Origin: Stercorarius parasiticus
Taxonomy: Eukaryota; Chordata; Aves; Charadriiformes; Stercorariidae
Direction of reading: 5' to 3'
Length of the DNA: 64,000 bases
Assembly: GCA_013396915.1 (NCBI GenBank)
Contig: VWZL01005191.1
Coordinates: 804,953 to 868,952 of the forward strand
The position numbers were made by a program, and so were the translations under genes. Below, one piece after another: positions 27,302 to 39,499 of this stretch (the stretch's first letter is position 1; the number at the start of each line of letters is the position of its first letter). The notes under the pieces were generated by a model. That model made no database searches. It was given only the letters and a program-made list of their open reading frames with translations, and was not told the DNA's origin.

Positions 27302-29315
27302 ACACTTAGGTGGTTGGTCTTCTGGTTCTCATCTTGGGCTGCACCTAAGGAACATTGTCACTACTCTGGTTGGCCTGGCTTATTTCCCAGTTGATTGCAA
27401 CGGCATGAGCATTGCCACTTTGGACCCTGTCCCCTGAGTCCTTTAGTTTAAAGCCTGCCTCACCAAGTTGGCCAGCCTTCTGACAAAGATTCCCTTGCCA
27501 TCCATCATAACATAGATGAAAATATAATACTATCTTTTCCACGCTTTGTCATGGAGACCAAGTCAAATTTGCCCCTATATAATATTTGCCATGTAGAGAA
27601 AATATAACTACTAAGTTTGCATGCTCAAATACAGAAGACGGAAGCAGAAAAAAAAAAAGAAAATATATGTACCTAAAAATATCTCCCCTGAGTTCATATA
27701 TTTTTAAACATCACACTTAGTAATAAAACAAGGATTTTCATTTTACTTGTCTCCTAATCAGCTATCAGAAGCAAGTCCCAGAAGCTTTTGTGTTGACATT
27801 CAGTGGCTTCGTAGGCTGCTAAAGCTGCACATACTTCTATAGAAGACAGGAATTATATGCCTTACAAGCGAAGATTTTGCTGGTGCCAACTGGGGCTAGC
27901 TGTACAGTTGCTGTGCAAGATATCTGTAATAAAATTTTATTCACCTACAGGGACAGTTGAACCACAGGTTTTCATCCTTCTTCTGTTCCTGTTGCTGTGT
28001 GTGTGCGATCTCTAGTGCATCTTTTTTTGTTGACATGAGTATAGCTTACCAAAGAAGTATCTTCAGTAAGTATTTTAGAGCAGGCTAATACAGTTTCTAT
28101 CTCGGTATTTCTTTAAAATTGAATTCTAGGCTTCTGAGTGACACCAAAGAAAACAAATTCATTTTGTTTCAGTGAATCAAATAAGTGAAATACACTAATT
28201 CATATGAAACTCAAATAGTGGCAACTGAGGTTTCCCCACACCTCAAACTCCCCTTAATTTTCTTTGGAGAGAAGACTTCACAGCACCAATTTTAGAAGGT
28301 GCACAGCTGAAATGCGAGAGTAATTTCATTTGACTGTTGAAATAAAGCAGCACTGACACACATTTGGGTGGAAAAGCATAGAGGCAGATTCTAACCATAT
28401 CGAGGCTATCTCACTTGAAATCTGAATTACTCTACAAAAAAACAAAAGCATTCTTGTTTGCAATTTTTTGCAGCGCAATTAAAATCAAAGTCCTGCTTGG
28501 ATTTTATGGATTGAACCATTTATGCCGTTGGAAGTCAGGTTTAATTTACCAAAATGGCCCCAAAACTGTGTTGGCATGGAAGACAGGATGCACTTTGTGA
28601 CAGCTCTATTAAATAGCTTGTGCAATTTCTCAGCTTTACAAGAAAATCTATACAGATAACATATTGCACACTATTTTTACTTTTAGGCATTCTAAAGATA
28701 GATGGAATGATAATGACTTACATGTATAAACATACTTTTCATCCAGGAAGATTAAAAATGCATTCAATAAAATGAACATATAAAATAGCTTGACAAACCG
28801 CAGACACACAGTCACATCTGTATTACAAATTCAGTAAATGCTTAACAACACAGCACCACTACAAAAATGCATAGTGGGGAGTAAAGAAAATTATGGTACC
28901 TAATTGAAAAACTGTAACAGGGAATCTGGTTTGAAAGTAATTACTTACATTGGAATTTTGTGCTCTCTTCTACCCAGGTTCTTATACAGCCCTCATCAGT
29001 GGAATGAGTATATCCCAGGAGATCATTAGCTAATGTGACTAGCATTTGTCACATCTTATTCTCACTCCTTTCCTTCAAGTGGAAAATTATTTGAAGTTTT
29101 TTGATCTAGGGAGATGTATATTCTTATATAATTCTTGCCTGAGATACTACGGATATTTGCGATTGAAAGTAAGACCAAGTACACTCTTACTGGATTTGAA
29201 ATGGCAGCTGCTGAAATTCATGTAATGATCATAGTATCTGGGAATTTCTTCTGCACTTTGAGAGCAGACCACAGACAGCTTTATTCAAACATATTGTCTT
29301 CCAGAGTAGAACCGC

Positions 29316-29400
29316 TGTTTTGTTTGCTTGTTTGTTTTTGGTTTTGTGTTTGTTTGTTTTGTGTTTGTTTTGTTTTGGGTTTTTTTTGTTTGTGTGTCTG
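29316..29400. repeat. (TTTG)n-like T/G-rich simple repeat
   Basis: About 85 bases of TTTG and TTTTG units, ending in TTTGTGTGTCTG. It explains the long chance frame across it. Confidence 0.85.
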
Positions 29401-30329
29401 TATGTGTATTGTTTTTAAGTACTGTTCCCTTATTTACAGTAGCATAGGAGTTTCATTGTACAATAATGCAATAAGCTTCACTGGTGTTTGCTTCATAGGA
29501 ATATATAAACTATGGATAATCACAGTGGTTAGTAGAATTCATCAATGCTATCAATTTTTCCCTATAACAGAATAATAATAATAAAAAAAGGGAATAGAAT
29601 GACTGTGTATTGTTATATTTCTTATTTTTAGGTTCATGTTAGGATATCCTTACAACATCTAAGAGCTTTTGAGGAGACTTTCATATTCAACCATATTGAC
29701 TTCCACCGCTTTTATGTGTAACTAAAAAAGTAAAATTACTGGCATAGAATGGTTAATTGTAAGAATTTCTTCGGTGTATGTGGCCAGCAGAAGTTTTTTT
29801 TTACTTCATCTTTAGTTCATAGTTAGATATTTGTGGCTCCAGAATCTACCAGGAAATGTGAGATTAATTATTACCTTTTCTCCCATAACATGGTAGGTTG
29901 AGAAGTTGCTGAGGAAGCACTGTAAAAGAAAATGAGAAATCGGAGAGGTGTACTGGAGGATACAAAGAGATATCAGGCAGATCTTGAAAGAAAGACTCAA
30001 GAAATAGATTTTACGAGATAAACGGAGCAACATGAGAAGAAAAAGATCTCATTAATCTCTCATGTTTTTCTCTCTTTACAGATTGAGCACTAAAACAGAA
30101 ATAATGCAGCTGGTTTGAGATCAGCAGTTTTGTTGCAAATAGAAGCCTGAGAAAACAGATCAGTGAGCACCAGAGTGTTATAGGGAAAAGGATGCAGATT
30201 CTCCCTTAGCTCAGCCTTTCAAACCATTCCAGCCTACAGTGATTGTTCTTGAAAGGATAAAAGAGGCAGGACTCCCAGCACCATAAATCATTTAGGTAAG
30301 TCAGCTATATTAAATTTAAAAAGGAGGAG

Positions 30330-30340
30330 CCCCCCCCCCC
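30330..30340. repeat. Poly-C run (11 C)
   Basis: Eleven cytosines followed by a further C-rich stretch to about 30356. Confidence 0.9.
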
Positions 30341-33300
30341 AACCCACTCCCCCTTCCTGTGTTGCAGTAATTCTGCTTCATTGTTGATTTACTTCTGATT
30401 CTGGCTTCAGGATGAGGTCCTGCACACTGTTTTGAATTTGACCATTTGATACGCTATATCAATATGGGAATATACTATAGGGAGGAATTGTTTTCCTTTG
30501 CATCAAAAAAAAGGCATGGAAAATTTTCATTAGTTTTTATCTAATAAAATAATAGTGGTAAACTTAAAAGATATAATTTCTTTAAGATCCCATTTGAAAT
30601 TTACAAATTTGTTTAGAAGTTTGTGTCTTTAATAGCATTTCAAAGATCAAGTAGAAACTAAGGATGGATATATACATTCTGATGATATTGTCTAAAATGT
30701 AGATATCTATTCTATTGTTATCTTGTAAAGTGGATTGCTATGTCCTTCAGAACTGGTCAGGCCTCTTTTCCTCCCCTGCTCTGCAGTTACCCTGTGAGTC
30801 ATCCAGACTTTAAGATTCTTTTCAAGGTCAAGGTTAATCACAAGAACCCCTTATCCCTTTTCGCTACTTCAGTATCTACAGTGTCTGTTCCTCGCATCCA
30901 AGACATATAATGCTTCTGCAATAGAAATTCTCACTGGCTGCTCTGCTCTGAACTCAAGTACCACGATGCTCTTGACAGTCAAAGGTATGTGTTGGTTTGC
31001 ATGTTTGAAAGATGGCTGGTTACTATGGCGCAGTCTGAACGGGCTCTAATAGGCTAGACAAGAGATGTGATGTACTCCTTGAGCTAGCTCCTCTGTCTCT
31101 GTATTGCTACTGTTGGAACATCTGTAGCTGTAGTAGCCCTGGCATGTTGATTTTGAACTGCAAGCCTTCAATGGTCCTTTCTATTTGCCCCCTGACAGAC
31201 TACATACATGGTTCTCAAATGAAGACTCTGGATTTTGTGGTGGTGCTGCAGTCAATTCCAGTAACCTTCGAGAGTATTCGTTCTTTTACTGTGCAAGTTA
31301 GCTCACACTTTATTCTAGTGAGACACCTAATTCTGTATATTTTCTCTTTAATGCTCCACCAAGTTGTGTTACATACATTTCTAAGTCAGGAGGCACATCT
31401 ACAGATTGTGACTATGAACTAGGTTTGGATGTGAAATACATTATGATCCTAGCTGAGACACAGTAAGTTCCCTTTTGAATGTGGATTGCAAAGAGTCTGT
31501 ACGGTCTCATGGAAGAAGGGCAAGAAACAGAACAATGCTGCATAGAAATTTGTGAAGAAAAAAGTCTAAAAGACATGAAATAAATGAAATTGTATGAGAT
31601 GTAAACAAAGCAAATTAATTCTAAGAAAGCTTAGATTATTATATAGACTTTCAGCAATAAGTGCAAGATTTCTCTAAATATCAAAATATGCTAAGCTTTA
31701 AAATTAAGTTAGTTCACTGAAATATTGGCCTAATTTGTTGCTTCCCAGAGAAATATTCAAAAAGAGCTGTAGCAACTAAAAAACAGTGAACTGAAGCAGG
31801 CTCTGACACTGAGCAGAGAACTGCATTCAGCCTGTGACAGCCCTATTGTATCAAATTTAATTCAGAGCATTTAATATGTTTCTTCTTTTTTTTTTTACTT
31901 GTCCTCAGCTTCATGTATCTTCTCTTTAGACATTTGAATGAATACAAAATATGTCATTCATTTCAATCTGAGAGACACAAGAGACACTTGCTTCAGTGAT
32001 GCTCTGTTTTATTCTTATGAAGAATAACTGTCTGATGGAGGTTCTCATCTGGCATGTATATCATCATTCTTAAATGGATATGAAGGTGTTATCACACTCA
32101 TCCTCTCCTCTCCCCTTCATATTGATCTTTGCAATAGACAGAAATTCTTAACCTTTGGAATTTATCACAATGGCTTTTCTTGCCTTATCAATTCTAGTGG
32201 GTTGAGCTCTCTGTATCTGCACTGAGATCTTTCCTATCTTCTTGCTTTTCTCACTTTTCAAGAAGTCTGTCTAGTTGCAAAACTCTTGTTAAAAGACATT
32301 ATATAAATGTTTTGGGGTTTCTAATCTGTTTGAAAAAGAAGTGGCTACGCTCTCCAGGAATGAAAATTATGTCTCAAAAAGAAATAGCTCTTCAAAAAGT
32401 CCTATATCTAAAGAAAGATTATTATCTCTGACCTGATGCCTTCCTTCCCATCCCATTTACTGTTTTTCTTCCCTCTTCAGATTTCAGATTTGATCACATT
32501 GCTGCCAGAACACTTAGTTTTATTTAAATGCAATGACACGAATATTGTTAATCTGGTTTCCCTTCATTCGTTCGTGCACTTGCTGTCAACAATGGTTTTA
32601 TCAGCCATCAAAATCTTATTGAAATGGCAGTGCTGCACGTAGTCATCCAATAATTATGAAATAAATGGACTGAAAATTCAAATGCATTTGAGTAAACAGC
32701 CCCTAAAGTAACATAACCAGAAAAAGGTAATTAAAGAGCTCCCTCTATGATTATTTTTTTTTTAAATGCATATATATCTGAAGATATCACTTATAAGCTC
32801 CAGAGGTAGATTACTATGTGCTGTTCTTGTATTACAAAAAGGAAATGGACTGGATGGAGTTAATAAGGAAAATTATTCTAGTAAACAGTACAAAAAAGCA
32901 CTTCATCATCGCACCACCAAAACATGCTTTGCTTTCTCTTCGGAGAACTCCTATGGTAACACACACACGACAGTTAATAATAGATTATAAAAAGCAGTGC
33001 CCTTTATCATCTAAACACCAAATCTTTAGAGGCTCACAAATAGAACAGTCTGTTCAGTGATTGTAGAAATGTGACGTCAAAAGGCTGTTCTGCTCCTTAT
33101 TTGAAATCTCATGGTGTTATTCTATATACTCCACACCCTATCTTAAAAAACATAGGGCTGCGAATTGTCCACAGACTACAGAGTTTTGCCTTAATGGAAA
33201 CAACATAGTAGTAGTGCATTTAAACTTTTGAAAGAAAGGGTAGCAGAGATCTCAAAATAAGCCCTGGTCATGAATGTATATATATAGTCCTGTGATGGGT

Positions 33301-34363
33301 TGGCATAGCAACTATTTCTTAGAACTCTGTTGCTGCCTAAGTAAACAGCTAAAGCACTGAGCATGTCTCTGCTAAGCCGTGTCCATCTGTAGTACAAACA
33401 TGTATTGTATGTGAACATTTTCTTCTGTAGATGGGGATGTTTCAGTGGTGCTAACTTACACTGCCATTGTTGTCAATGTTTTTATCATAAAACCTTATTT
33501 TCTTACTGCTTTCGTGATGTAATTGAACTGAAGATTCTAATTTAAGGTTGTGGTTTTTTTTCCAATCCAGGACAAAGCTTGGCATATATAGTCTCAGCCT
33601 AGACACTTTTGTATGCCCTTGGTTTGTGTAATTTTTTAATAGCATATTTTTCAGAATGCCAACAAAAGCTAAATGTGACAATAAATTAGTGATGGCAATC
33701 ACTTAAATGAGCGGGATACTAGATTGCACATATCATGAAGGGCTACTCCATAATTCAGTCTTTTTATGTGTATTAGTGGCAATTTTTATTCAATGTGTTA
33801 CCCTAATATATATTTAAAATGGCTATCTTTTAACCTGGCAGCCTTTCTTAGCTGCAAAACATGCATTTAGATGTATATCAACTGATCTTGCAAAACAAAC
33901 AAAGCTTCTACTCCTTTAAATAAAGATTCATTTATGAATGGTTTATAACGAGTTTACAAAATGATTCTTCAAAATGGTTAATCATTAATAATAAAGTCTG
34001 AGTCATATGTGTCTTATAATCAGTTCAAACACCTACCAACATGGTTATAACTGTGTAGAACAGACAGTACTAATGTCCATAATATACTGGTAAACTATTA
34101 ATAAATACTTTGAGATGGCAATAATCTGTTCATTGTAAGTTATTATTGATACATACAAGCTCTCTACTATTCCGTTAGATTCTTTAAAAAATGACTAACC
34201 ATTTTAGCTAATAAACCTTTGCAAACTATTTATCCATTTTTAATGAATGAAAGAATGTTGCAATTAGTAAATTCTAAGTGCCTGGTTCCCGGAGTGGAAT
34301 GTTAGATTCTCTTTGATGTAGTTTCCCTGAACATTTTGCTCCGCACCCCTCTCCCTCGCGGGC

Positions 34364-34672
34364 TTAACAATTCATGCCATCAAGGCTCAGTAACACACTC
34401 TCCTCTCCTTCTTCTGCCTTCATTTGTTTCTTTCCTAGGAACCTTTTATAGCTCCTCTTTTCCTTCTGCTGCTTAGAAAAATGTAACGCATGGGGGAAAG
34501 CCCTCATGTCCCGCCTGAGAGCACGTGGGCACAGAGCATGGCAGGGAACCAAAATTGGTCCGCTCCTGCTCTGATGTATTTTGATATGATATAAGATGCA
34601 ATGCCTGTTAACAAATTTCGCTACAGCATTGATAGTGGCTATGGTATTGTCTTGGGGTGGGATTTGTCTCAC
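34364..34672 (-). pseudogene. Integrase-like remnant (retroviral or Gypsy type), 102 codons open
   Basis: This minus frame is stop-free for 102 codons. TIATINAVAKFV is followed by SRSGPILV, which sits where integrases carry a catalytic D and a G-P or G-T pair, and then by HALHFSKQQKEKRSYKRFL with GKKQMKAE, which resembles the segment around the third catalytic acid and the following helix. The first two catalytic acids are not preserved. It lies just downstream, on the same strand, of the Gypsy remnant at 35.4-37.0 kb and could be that element's own integrase core, although the spacing and the YKRFLGKKQ stretch look more retroviral. The assignment rests on pattern only. Confidence 0.45.
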
Positions 34673-35399
34673 TTGACATTAGTTCTTCCTTGTCTCCTTC
34701 AGTAGACTGCCTCTGTCAGTGGAGAGAAATAAGCATCTCGTAATAGGCATATGATACCTTAAAAGAGGTGCCTTAGTAGGTGTGATGAGTCATCCTCTGG
34801 AAGGGTTTAGCTCTCAAGCTTCTGCTGACTACAGAAAGAAGCTGGCAACATGCTTTGGCTGAATACTGACTTCTTGATAACTGAAATTAAGTGATGTGAA
34901 AGATGCCACTAGTGTGGGATTCAGCTCAAGGTTAAATTATCTAGATTTAGTTGTGTGTAATGTATCTATACGTCTACTATGTGCACCAAGTACCTAAACT
35001 TCCATCATAGTTGGTAGCAGCCCGTCAATGTATCCGTCTGGAGGCTGGACAGTAGTTACCCTCTGTAAAGCAGGCACATATATTTGGTGAGCTGAACAGT
35101 CCTAAGGACTTAATTGGCTGTGTTGGCTATATTTTCAGTGACTCTAATAGGATCTTTATGCTTCTAAGTCACACGTAGATGCTTACATTTGTGGACAACA
35201 GAATTCAGAGAATCTGAATTTTGCCACTGATGCCCAAATAGCACACTGCAATGAAGAAATAACCTGTGTTGGCGTACAAAGAAAATGACCAGTTATAGTT
35301 ATGACTGTGGGCTGTTCTAAAGCCTGTTGGGCTTTTTTTCGATTTAATTGCCTTTTGTCAACCATCGTCATTAGAATAAAAACCTTTAGCAGGCATGGC
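34673..35399. other. Sequence between integrase-like remnants, unassigned
   Basis: A minus frame at 35434-35183 continues beyond the zinc-finger-like part of the Gypsy element but shows no motif I can place. It may be decayed integrase sequence. No host gene seen. Confidence 0.4.
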
Positions 35400-37010
35400 A
35401 TTCTGTAGCCTAGCTTCTGTTTCACTATAGGCACTACAAAGCTGCTGCTGAGGTCTCAAATATATTGGCTTAGTGCAGCACTGCTGCAGAGTATGCGATG
35501 TCACTGCACTCTGGATGAATGGGACACTATTCCTGTATGGCTTCAGTGTATACCTGAAAGAATTTATTTTTCCTGACCTTGGCTTTATGATTCAATTGAC
35601 TTTATATATGATGCTATCTTGAATTCTCAGCTCATCCGGGCATTTCCAGTATTCTTGGGAAGCAGACGAGGCTTCTCCCACGGTGTCTGGCTGTCCTGAC
35701 GGAGTGTGACAGAATGATAGATGCAAGCACTTGTAAATCTATGTCTTGTATCATTTGTTCTTAGATATGTTGTAGGCCCTACCTTGAAACTGGCACATAA
35801 CAGACTTAGCTGATGCTTCTGTCTCTCTGCATTTTCTGCATTAATATCAGGCAAGAGATTTCACATTCCTGTTAAGTTGCTGTTAGTTGTGCACTGCAAG
35901 GCTGCTCTGGATAAGAAATCAGCAATGTATTTGTCAGTCTCTTTCATGCTTACACTTTGCAGTTTCAGAAGGATACACTAAAGGCTTTCTGTGACTGACA
36001 GTGTTTTTTTAAAAAACACTCCCAAGTGATTTATGGGTACTTCCTAGTGGGATAGTTCTCCTATCTTTGACCATATTGGTCAAACTTCTTGCATGCAAAC
36101 ACTGTTATAAGAAACTGCTTTTCAAATTTGACTTATTTGGATTTGGGTGAAGCTAGTAATCCTAGGCATGATGACTTCAGGCTGTCTCTTCTGTAAGAGT
36201 ACTGCCCTGTGTACCGTCTCACCAGCATCACACTGACAGCAGTTTCTTTATTCACATCGCTGTTCTGACACATCTAACAGCTATGTTTTATTGAACTAAT
36301 TGTCACATGACATCTTCTTTCAGCAGTAGCTTCAGAGATTTGTACGCATAGGTTGTTTCCCCCTTCTGAAAAATGTATTTTGTAATTACTAGTAACCTCT
36401 GAGTAATTAGTATCTCAAGTACAGTCATTTCCTACTTTGAGTTTACTTTCTTATTTAAGGTGTTGGGGAAAAAGAGGACTGCTATATGTGACCTTGCTCA
36501 TCATGAAGTCAGCTTGTACTTACACAGTTTGTGACTGATTTCCCTGATTCCTATATCATGGAAGGGATGATTGAGGTCTGCTATGCCCTCTACCATAGTG
36601 TGTCTGTCCAACAGCAACTATGATCTAGTTGGTCTAATTTTCATTTCCGGGAACATCCTCAGACAATTTGGATATACTTCTGTTGTGCAGTATGTGGTGA
36701 GGTAGCCACTTTTGCTACTCAGGAATACTTGCCAGTATCTATCTTTCGCATTTTGGAATTTGGCACTAGGTCTTTTTCCTGTAATTTTTAATTTTTGCTT
36801 TTGCCAAGTCAGGTAATATTTCATGACTCTAGACATTTGGCAGTGAGCACTTTTTGTGTTTTATTTAAATAGCTTGAGTCTATAGAAATGTGCTTCTTGT
36901 CTGACATTTCAATATCTACCACACTACTTAGCCAACATATATGCTCTGTGACTTTCATAAAGATGTCTTTATCTATCATGTGCTTATTTGCTCCTTTTTA
37001 TATATTTTTT
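35400..37010 (-). mobile_element. Ty3/Gypsy retrotransposon pol relic A (RT, RNase H, integrase N-terminus)
   Basis: Minus-strand motifs appear in the fixed order of a Gypsy pol gene, split over several phases by frameshifts and stops. Reverse transcriptase: KVTEHICWLSSVV, then SIDSSYLNKT (about 36980-36850); then NAKDRYWQVFLSSKSGYLTT (about 36752-36690), the segment with the first catalytic aspartate. RNase H region: DVNKETAVSV, then FEKQFLITVFACKKFDQY (36125-36069) and HKSLGSVF. Linker: LLKLQSVSM..., with DKYIADFLSRAALQ (about 35940-35896). Integrase N-terminal part: EYWKCPDELRIQDSIIYKV (35654-35598) and SHTGIVSHSSRVQ (about 35530-35490). The catalytic DD box of the RT and the thumb are missing, probably deleted. 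Pattern is closest to K02A2.6-like Gypsy elements. LTRs were not found; the 5' limit could reach about 37130. Confidence 0.85.
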
Positions 37011-37780
37011 TCTTCCAATGCACTGGACGCTTTGAAAGCCCGGTGCTGTTCCAGCAACATTGCTTCAGCTATCTTCATATGTAACACAGAAGAAGACATT
37101 TCAGACTTTCAAAAGCATCATGGTAACCTTTAACAGACAGGTATCACAGTGGGTTTGTCTGCTCTAGGTGTTTGTTTTTTAAATTTTTAGTAGAGTGTGT
37201 AACATTGCTCCCTGCCTGAACTCTACTAAATTTATAAATTTACTTCTTTAATCTGAAAGCCTCATTCCTGTGTTAAACAAGATGCTTGAAATTCCAGCAT
37301 TTATACTTTTCTTTGGTTTTGTGCTTGCAGTTGTTATTGAAAATATCATCATATGATTTTAAAATAGGTTAGCCTGATTGCAGTTTTTTTTTTGCTTATG
37401 TAGTGCTAAGGAAATCTTCATGTAGTGAACTTGCTATCTGCCCTTAAATTTCCTATATTTTCTACTATCTTGTCTTTGCAGTTGATGATAGTCCACACTA
37501 TGAAAATCATTTATTTTTGCTAATTTACACTGCATTAGTGCGATGTATATACAAAAAGAAATAAAAAATCCTTTGAATCAATACTTGCTTTTTAGATTCA
37601 GCAGACTGATTTCTCTTTACTACAGAGAGTATGTCATCATATACAAAGCATTTCCACTATTGAGCTTTCAAATCTTCCTTGCAGCCTTAATATTTCTTTG
37701 AAGTTATATGTGTTTTATTATTTTGGTGTTTCTTCCCTATTTCCATAGTTTCCCAATGCCAATCAGTAAATTACTTATCT
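37011..37780. other. Unassigned sequence upstream of Gypsy relic A
   Basis: Minus-strand reading could hold decayed protease or gag sequence of relic A, but no active-site motif could be seen. On the plus strand nothing is recognisable. Confidence 0.35.
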
Positions 37781-37906
37781 TGAGGGCAACGAAGCTGGTG
37801 AAGGGCCTGCAGAATAAATCTTATGTGGAGCAATTGAAGGAGCTGGTACTGTTTAGTTTGAGGAAGAGGAGGCTGAGGGGAGACCTCATCACTCTCTACA
37901 ACTACT
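37781..37906 (+). mobile_element. CR1 LINE fragment cut off at an N
   Basis: The plus-strand frame reads [20 protein letters not shown], then [20 protein letters not shown], the C-terminal part of CR1 ORF2. It begins abruptly at a 5' truncation and ends at the single N at 37907. The remaining C-terminus and the 3' tail expected after this point are absent. Confidence 0.9.
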
Positions 37907-37907
37907 N
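37907..37907. other. Single-N assembly gap at the end of a CR1 fragment
   Basis: One N; the sequence to its right (TCTGCTCCCCTGAAGC) is not CR1. Confidence 0.99.
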
Positions 37908-38068
37908 TCTGCTCCCCTGAAGCTCTGCGCTTGGTTGTGCCTGGTCTTTTGAATCGCACATACCTGTTGCTCTCTGTAGAGGTTCTTTGGGATTCCTGAG
38001 CATTTACATTTCAGCTGCTGTATCTTTCATCTTTATTGCTGATTTATCATAGGTTAATTTATCTCCTT
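37908..38068. other. Unique sequence between gap and LTR
   Basis: About 160 bases with no recognisable feature. Confidence 0.5.
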
Positions 38069-38597
38069 GTTTTGAGTTGACCCCACCCAGTCATTCACTC
38101 ACCCCCGCCCCCATTGGGATGGGGGAGAGAAACAGAGGGCAAAAGTGAGAAAAACATGTGGGTCAAGATAAAGACAGTTTAATAAGTGAAGGGAAAAAAA
38201 ACAAAGCAAAGAGGAACACCAGCTGATGCAAAGGCAATCACTCATTACCTCCCACCAGCAGTTTGATGCCCAGGTAGTCTCTGAGCAATGGCTACACTGG
38301 AAAAACTCCCTCCTCCCTCAGTTTCATTGCTGAGCATGACATTGTATGGCATGCAATATCTCCTTGGTCAGTTTGGGTCAGATGTGTGCCCTCTCAACTT
38401 CTTGCCCATACCCCATATTACTTGCTGGAGGGCATCAGAGTGAGAAACAGAGAAGACCCTGACATTGTGCAAGCACTTTTCAGCAATGGATAGCACATTG
38501 GTGTTTTATCAACACTGCTTTGGTTACAAATCTAAAACACAGTACTGTATGGGCTACTATGAAGAAAATTAACTCCGTCCTAACAAAACCCAGGACA
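38069..38597 (-). mobile_element. Solo LTR of an avian endogenous retrovirus (529 bp)
   Basis: Read on the minus strand it starts TGTCCTGGGTTTTG and ends GGGGTCAACTCAAAACA, with the TG...CA ends of an LTR. It has an ATTAAA polyadenylation signal followed by a T/C-rich U5. Start and end match the pattern of a common bird LTR type and of the LTR at 52955-53687. No internal retroviral sequence adjoins it, so it is a solo LTR left by recombination. The flanks (TCCTT left, TTCCT right) are similar but not an exact target duplication, which suggests an older insertion or a boundary one base off. No clear TATA box was seen. Confidence 0.85.
38178..38183 (-). promoter_or_regulatory. Polyadenylation signal ATTAAA in solo LTR
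   Basis: TTTAAT on the plus strand is ATTAAA on the LTR sense strand, placed before the U5-like part (ACTGTCTTTATCTTGACCC). It is a fossil signal. Confidence 0.6.
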
Positions 38598-39203
38598 TTC
38601 CTAAAATTTCTGAATCACAAACCAGCCATCCTGTGAAGTTTAGCAATATACTTATTGATTTCATCAGTCTTCATTTTAAATTATTGAGAAAATGCATATA
38701 ACATCTTTGTGTCCACATAAAGCTTTTTGAGATGATTTGTTTGATGATTTAGGATTTTCACCAAAATGCATAAGCTCCATTAGGGCTTGGGGCATGCATT
38801 AGAATGCGTAGAATATCTTCTCGGGTTTGTCTGCGCTGGGGAGTATAACAGCGCTTCTCAGATCTGGGCCCTGGTGAATCTGTCTGCTGCACTGGCACCC
38901 CAGTTTGGGATGACATTGTCTCCTCCCCTTCTCCATGCCCTCGCTCCTGTAAGAAAGAAGTCTCATTTTTCAAGAGGAGCACAGTGTGTTTTAGTTTTGT
39001 CTTCCAGTTTGAGCAGTCAAGGGAAAGGACAAAGTGGCATAGTCTTGGCCTCCAGTCTAGAGACAGTTTTAGTTTGCATCCTTTTAAAATGGATTACCTT
39101 GCAGTTTTCCCCGTATGAACTAAAGATTGCTTACACAGTCAGGGAAGTTCTTCTCATGCTCCTCTCCTTATGCAGCTGAATTATGACCTTTTCTTCTAGT
39201 TTG

Positions 39204-39236
39204 TTCGTTCGTTCGTTCGTTCCTTCCTTCCTTCCT
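39204..39236. repeat. Compound microsatellite (TTCG)n then (TTCC)n
   Basis: Four TTCG-phase units run directly into four TTCC units. TTCG repeats contain CpG and are uncommon in bird DNA; the TTCC part may have arisen from it or beside it. Confidence 0.9.
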
Positions 39237-39499
39237 TTCTTTAGACTTGTTCTTTTTGTATCTGATTTTACATTTCTGTTAGAATGTATTTCTTGTACAA
39301 AGTGAGGAGAGGAGAGGAGAGGGAGAGAAGGGGGATGGGGGGAAAGAGATGAGCAGAGCAGAGAGGCAGTGATACCTCCAGATCTTACTTCTTCCTTTAC
39401 TTAAGCTGATGTTTACTACCAATAACCTCCTGGAACAAGAGTTCTGTAAGGTCTTACTGATCACAGTCGGGAAGCTATTTATCTTAGCGATGAATCCAA

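Larger units (their letters stand above)
24370..27545 (-). mobile_element. CR1 LINE, long copy (ORF2 endonuclease, RT, C-terminus, 3' tail)
   Basis: Minus-strand reading gives CR1 ORF2 in order: an upstream stretch, the endonuclease (27301-26664), a spacer, the reverse transcriptase (about 25400-24938), the C-terminal region (24914-24440) and a 3' end in TATTCTATGA at 24380-24371. The length is about 3.2 kb, or about 2.8 kb after removing a 354-bp duplication, against about 4.5 kb known for full CR1, so ORF1 is missing. Frameshifts and stops occur throughout, so it is inactive. A 22-N gap and a single N lie inside it. The 5' boundary near 27545 is estimated from where similarity fades. Confidence 0.95.
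27546..34363. other. Long unique AT-rich block, no gene seen
   Basis: No exon or transposon recognised. The longest open frame (29135-29575, 146 codons) owes its length to a T/G-rich repeat that encodes a run of F, C and V; it is not credible as a protein. Low-complexity spots are listed separately. Confidence 0.55.

Noticed and set aside
29135..29575. 146-codon plus frame
   Set aside because: Its length comes from a T/G-rich simple repeat that encodes a run of F, C, V and L; no signal or domain pattern.
38787..39179. 130-codon plus frame
   Set aside because: No recognisable domain or splice context; overlapped by an opposite-strand frame; treated as chance.
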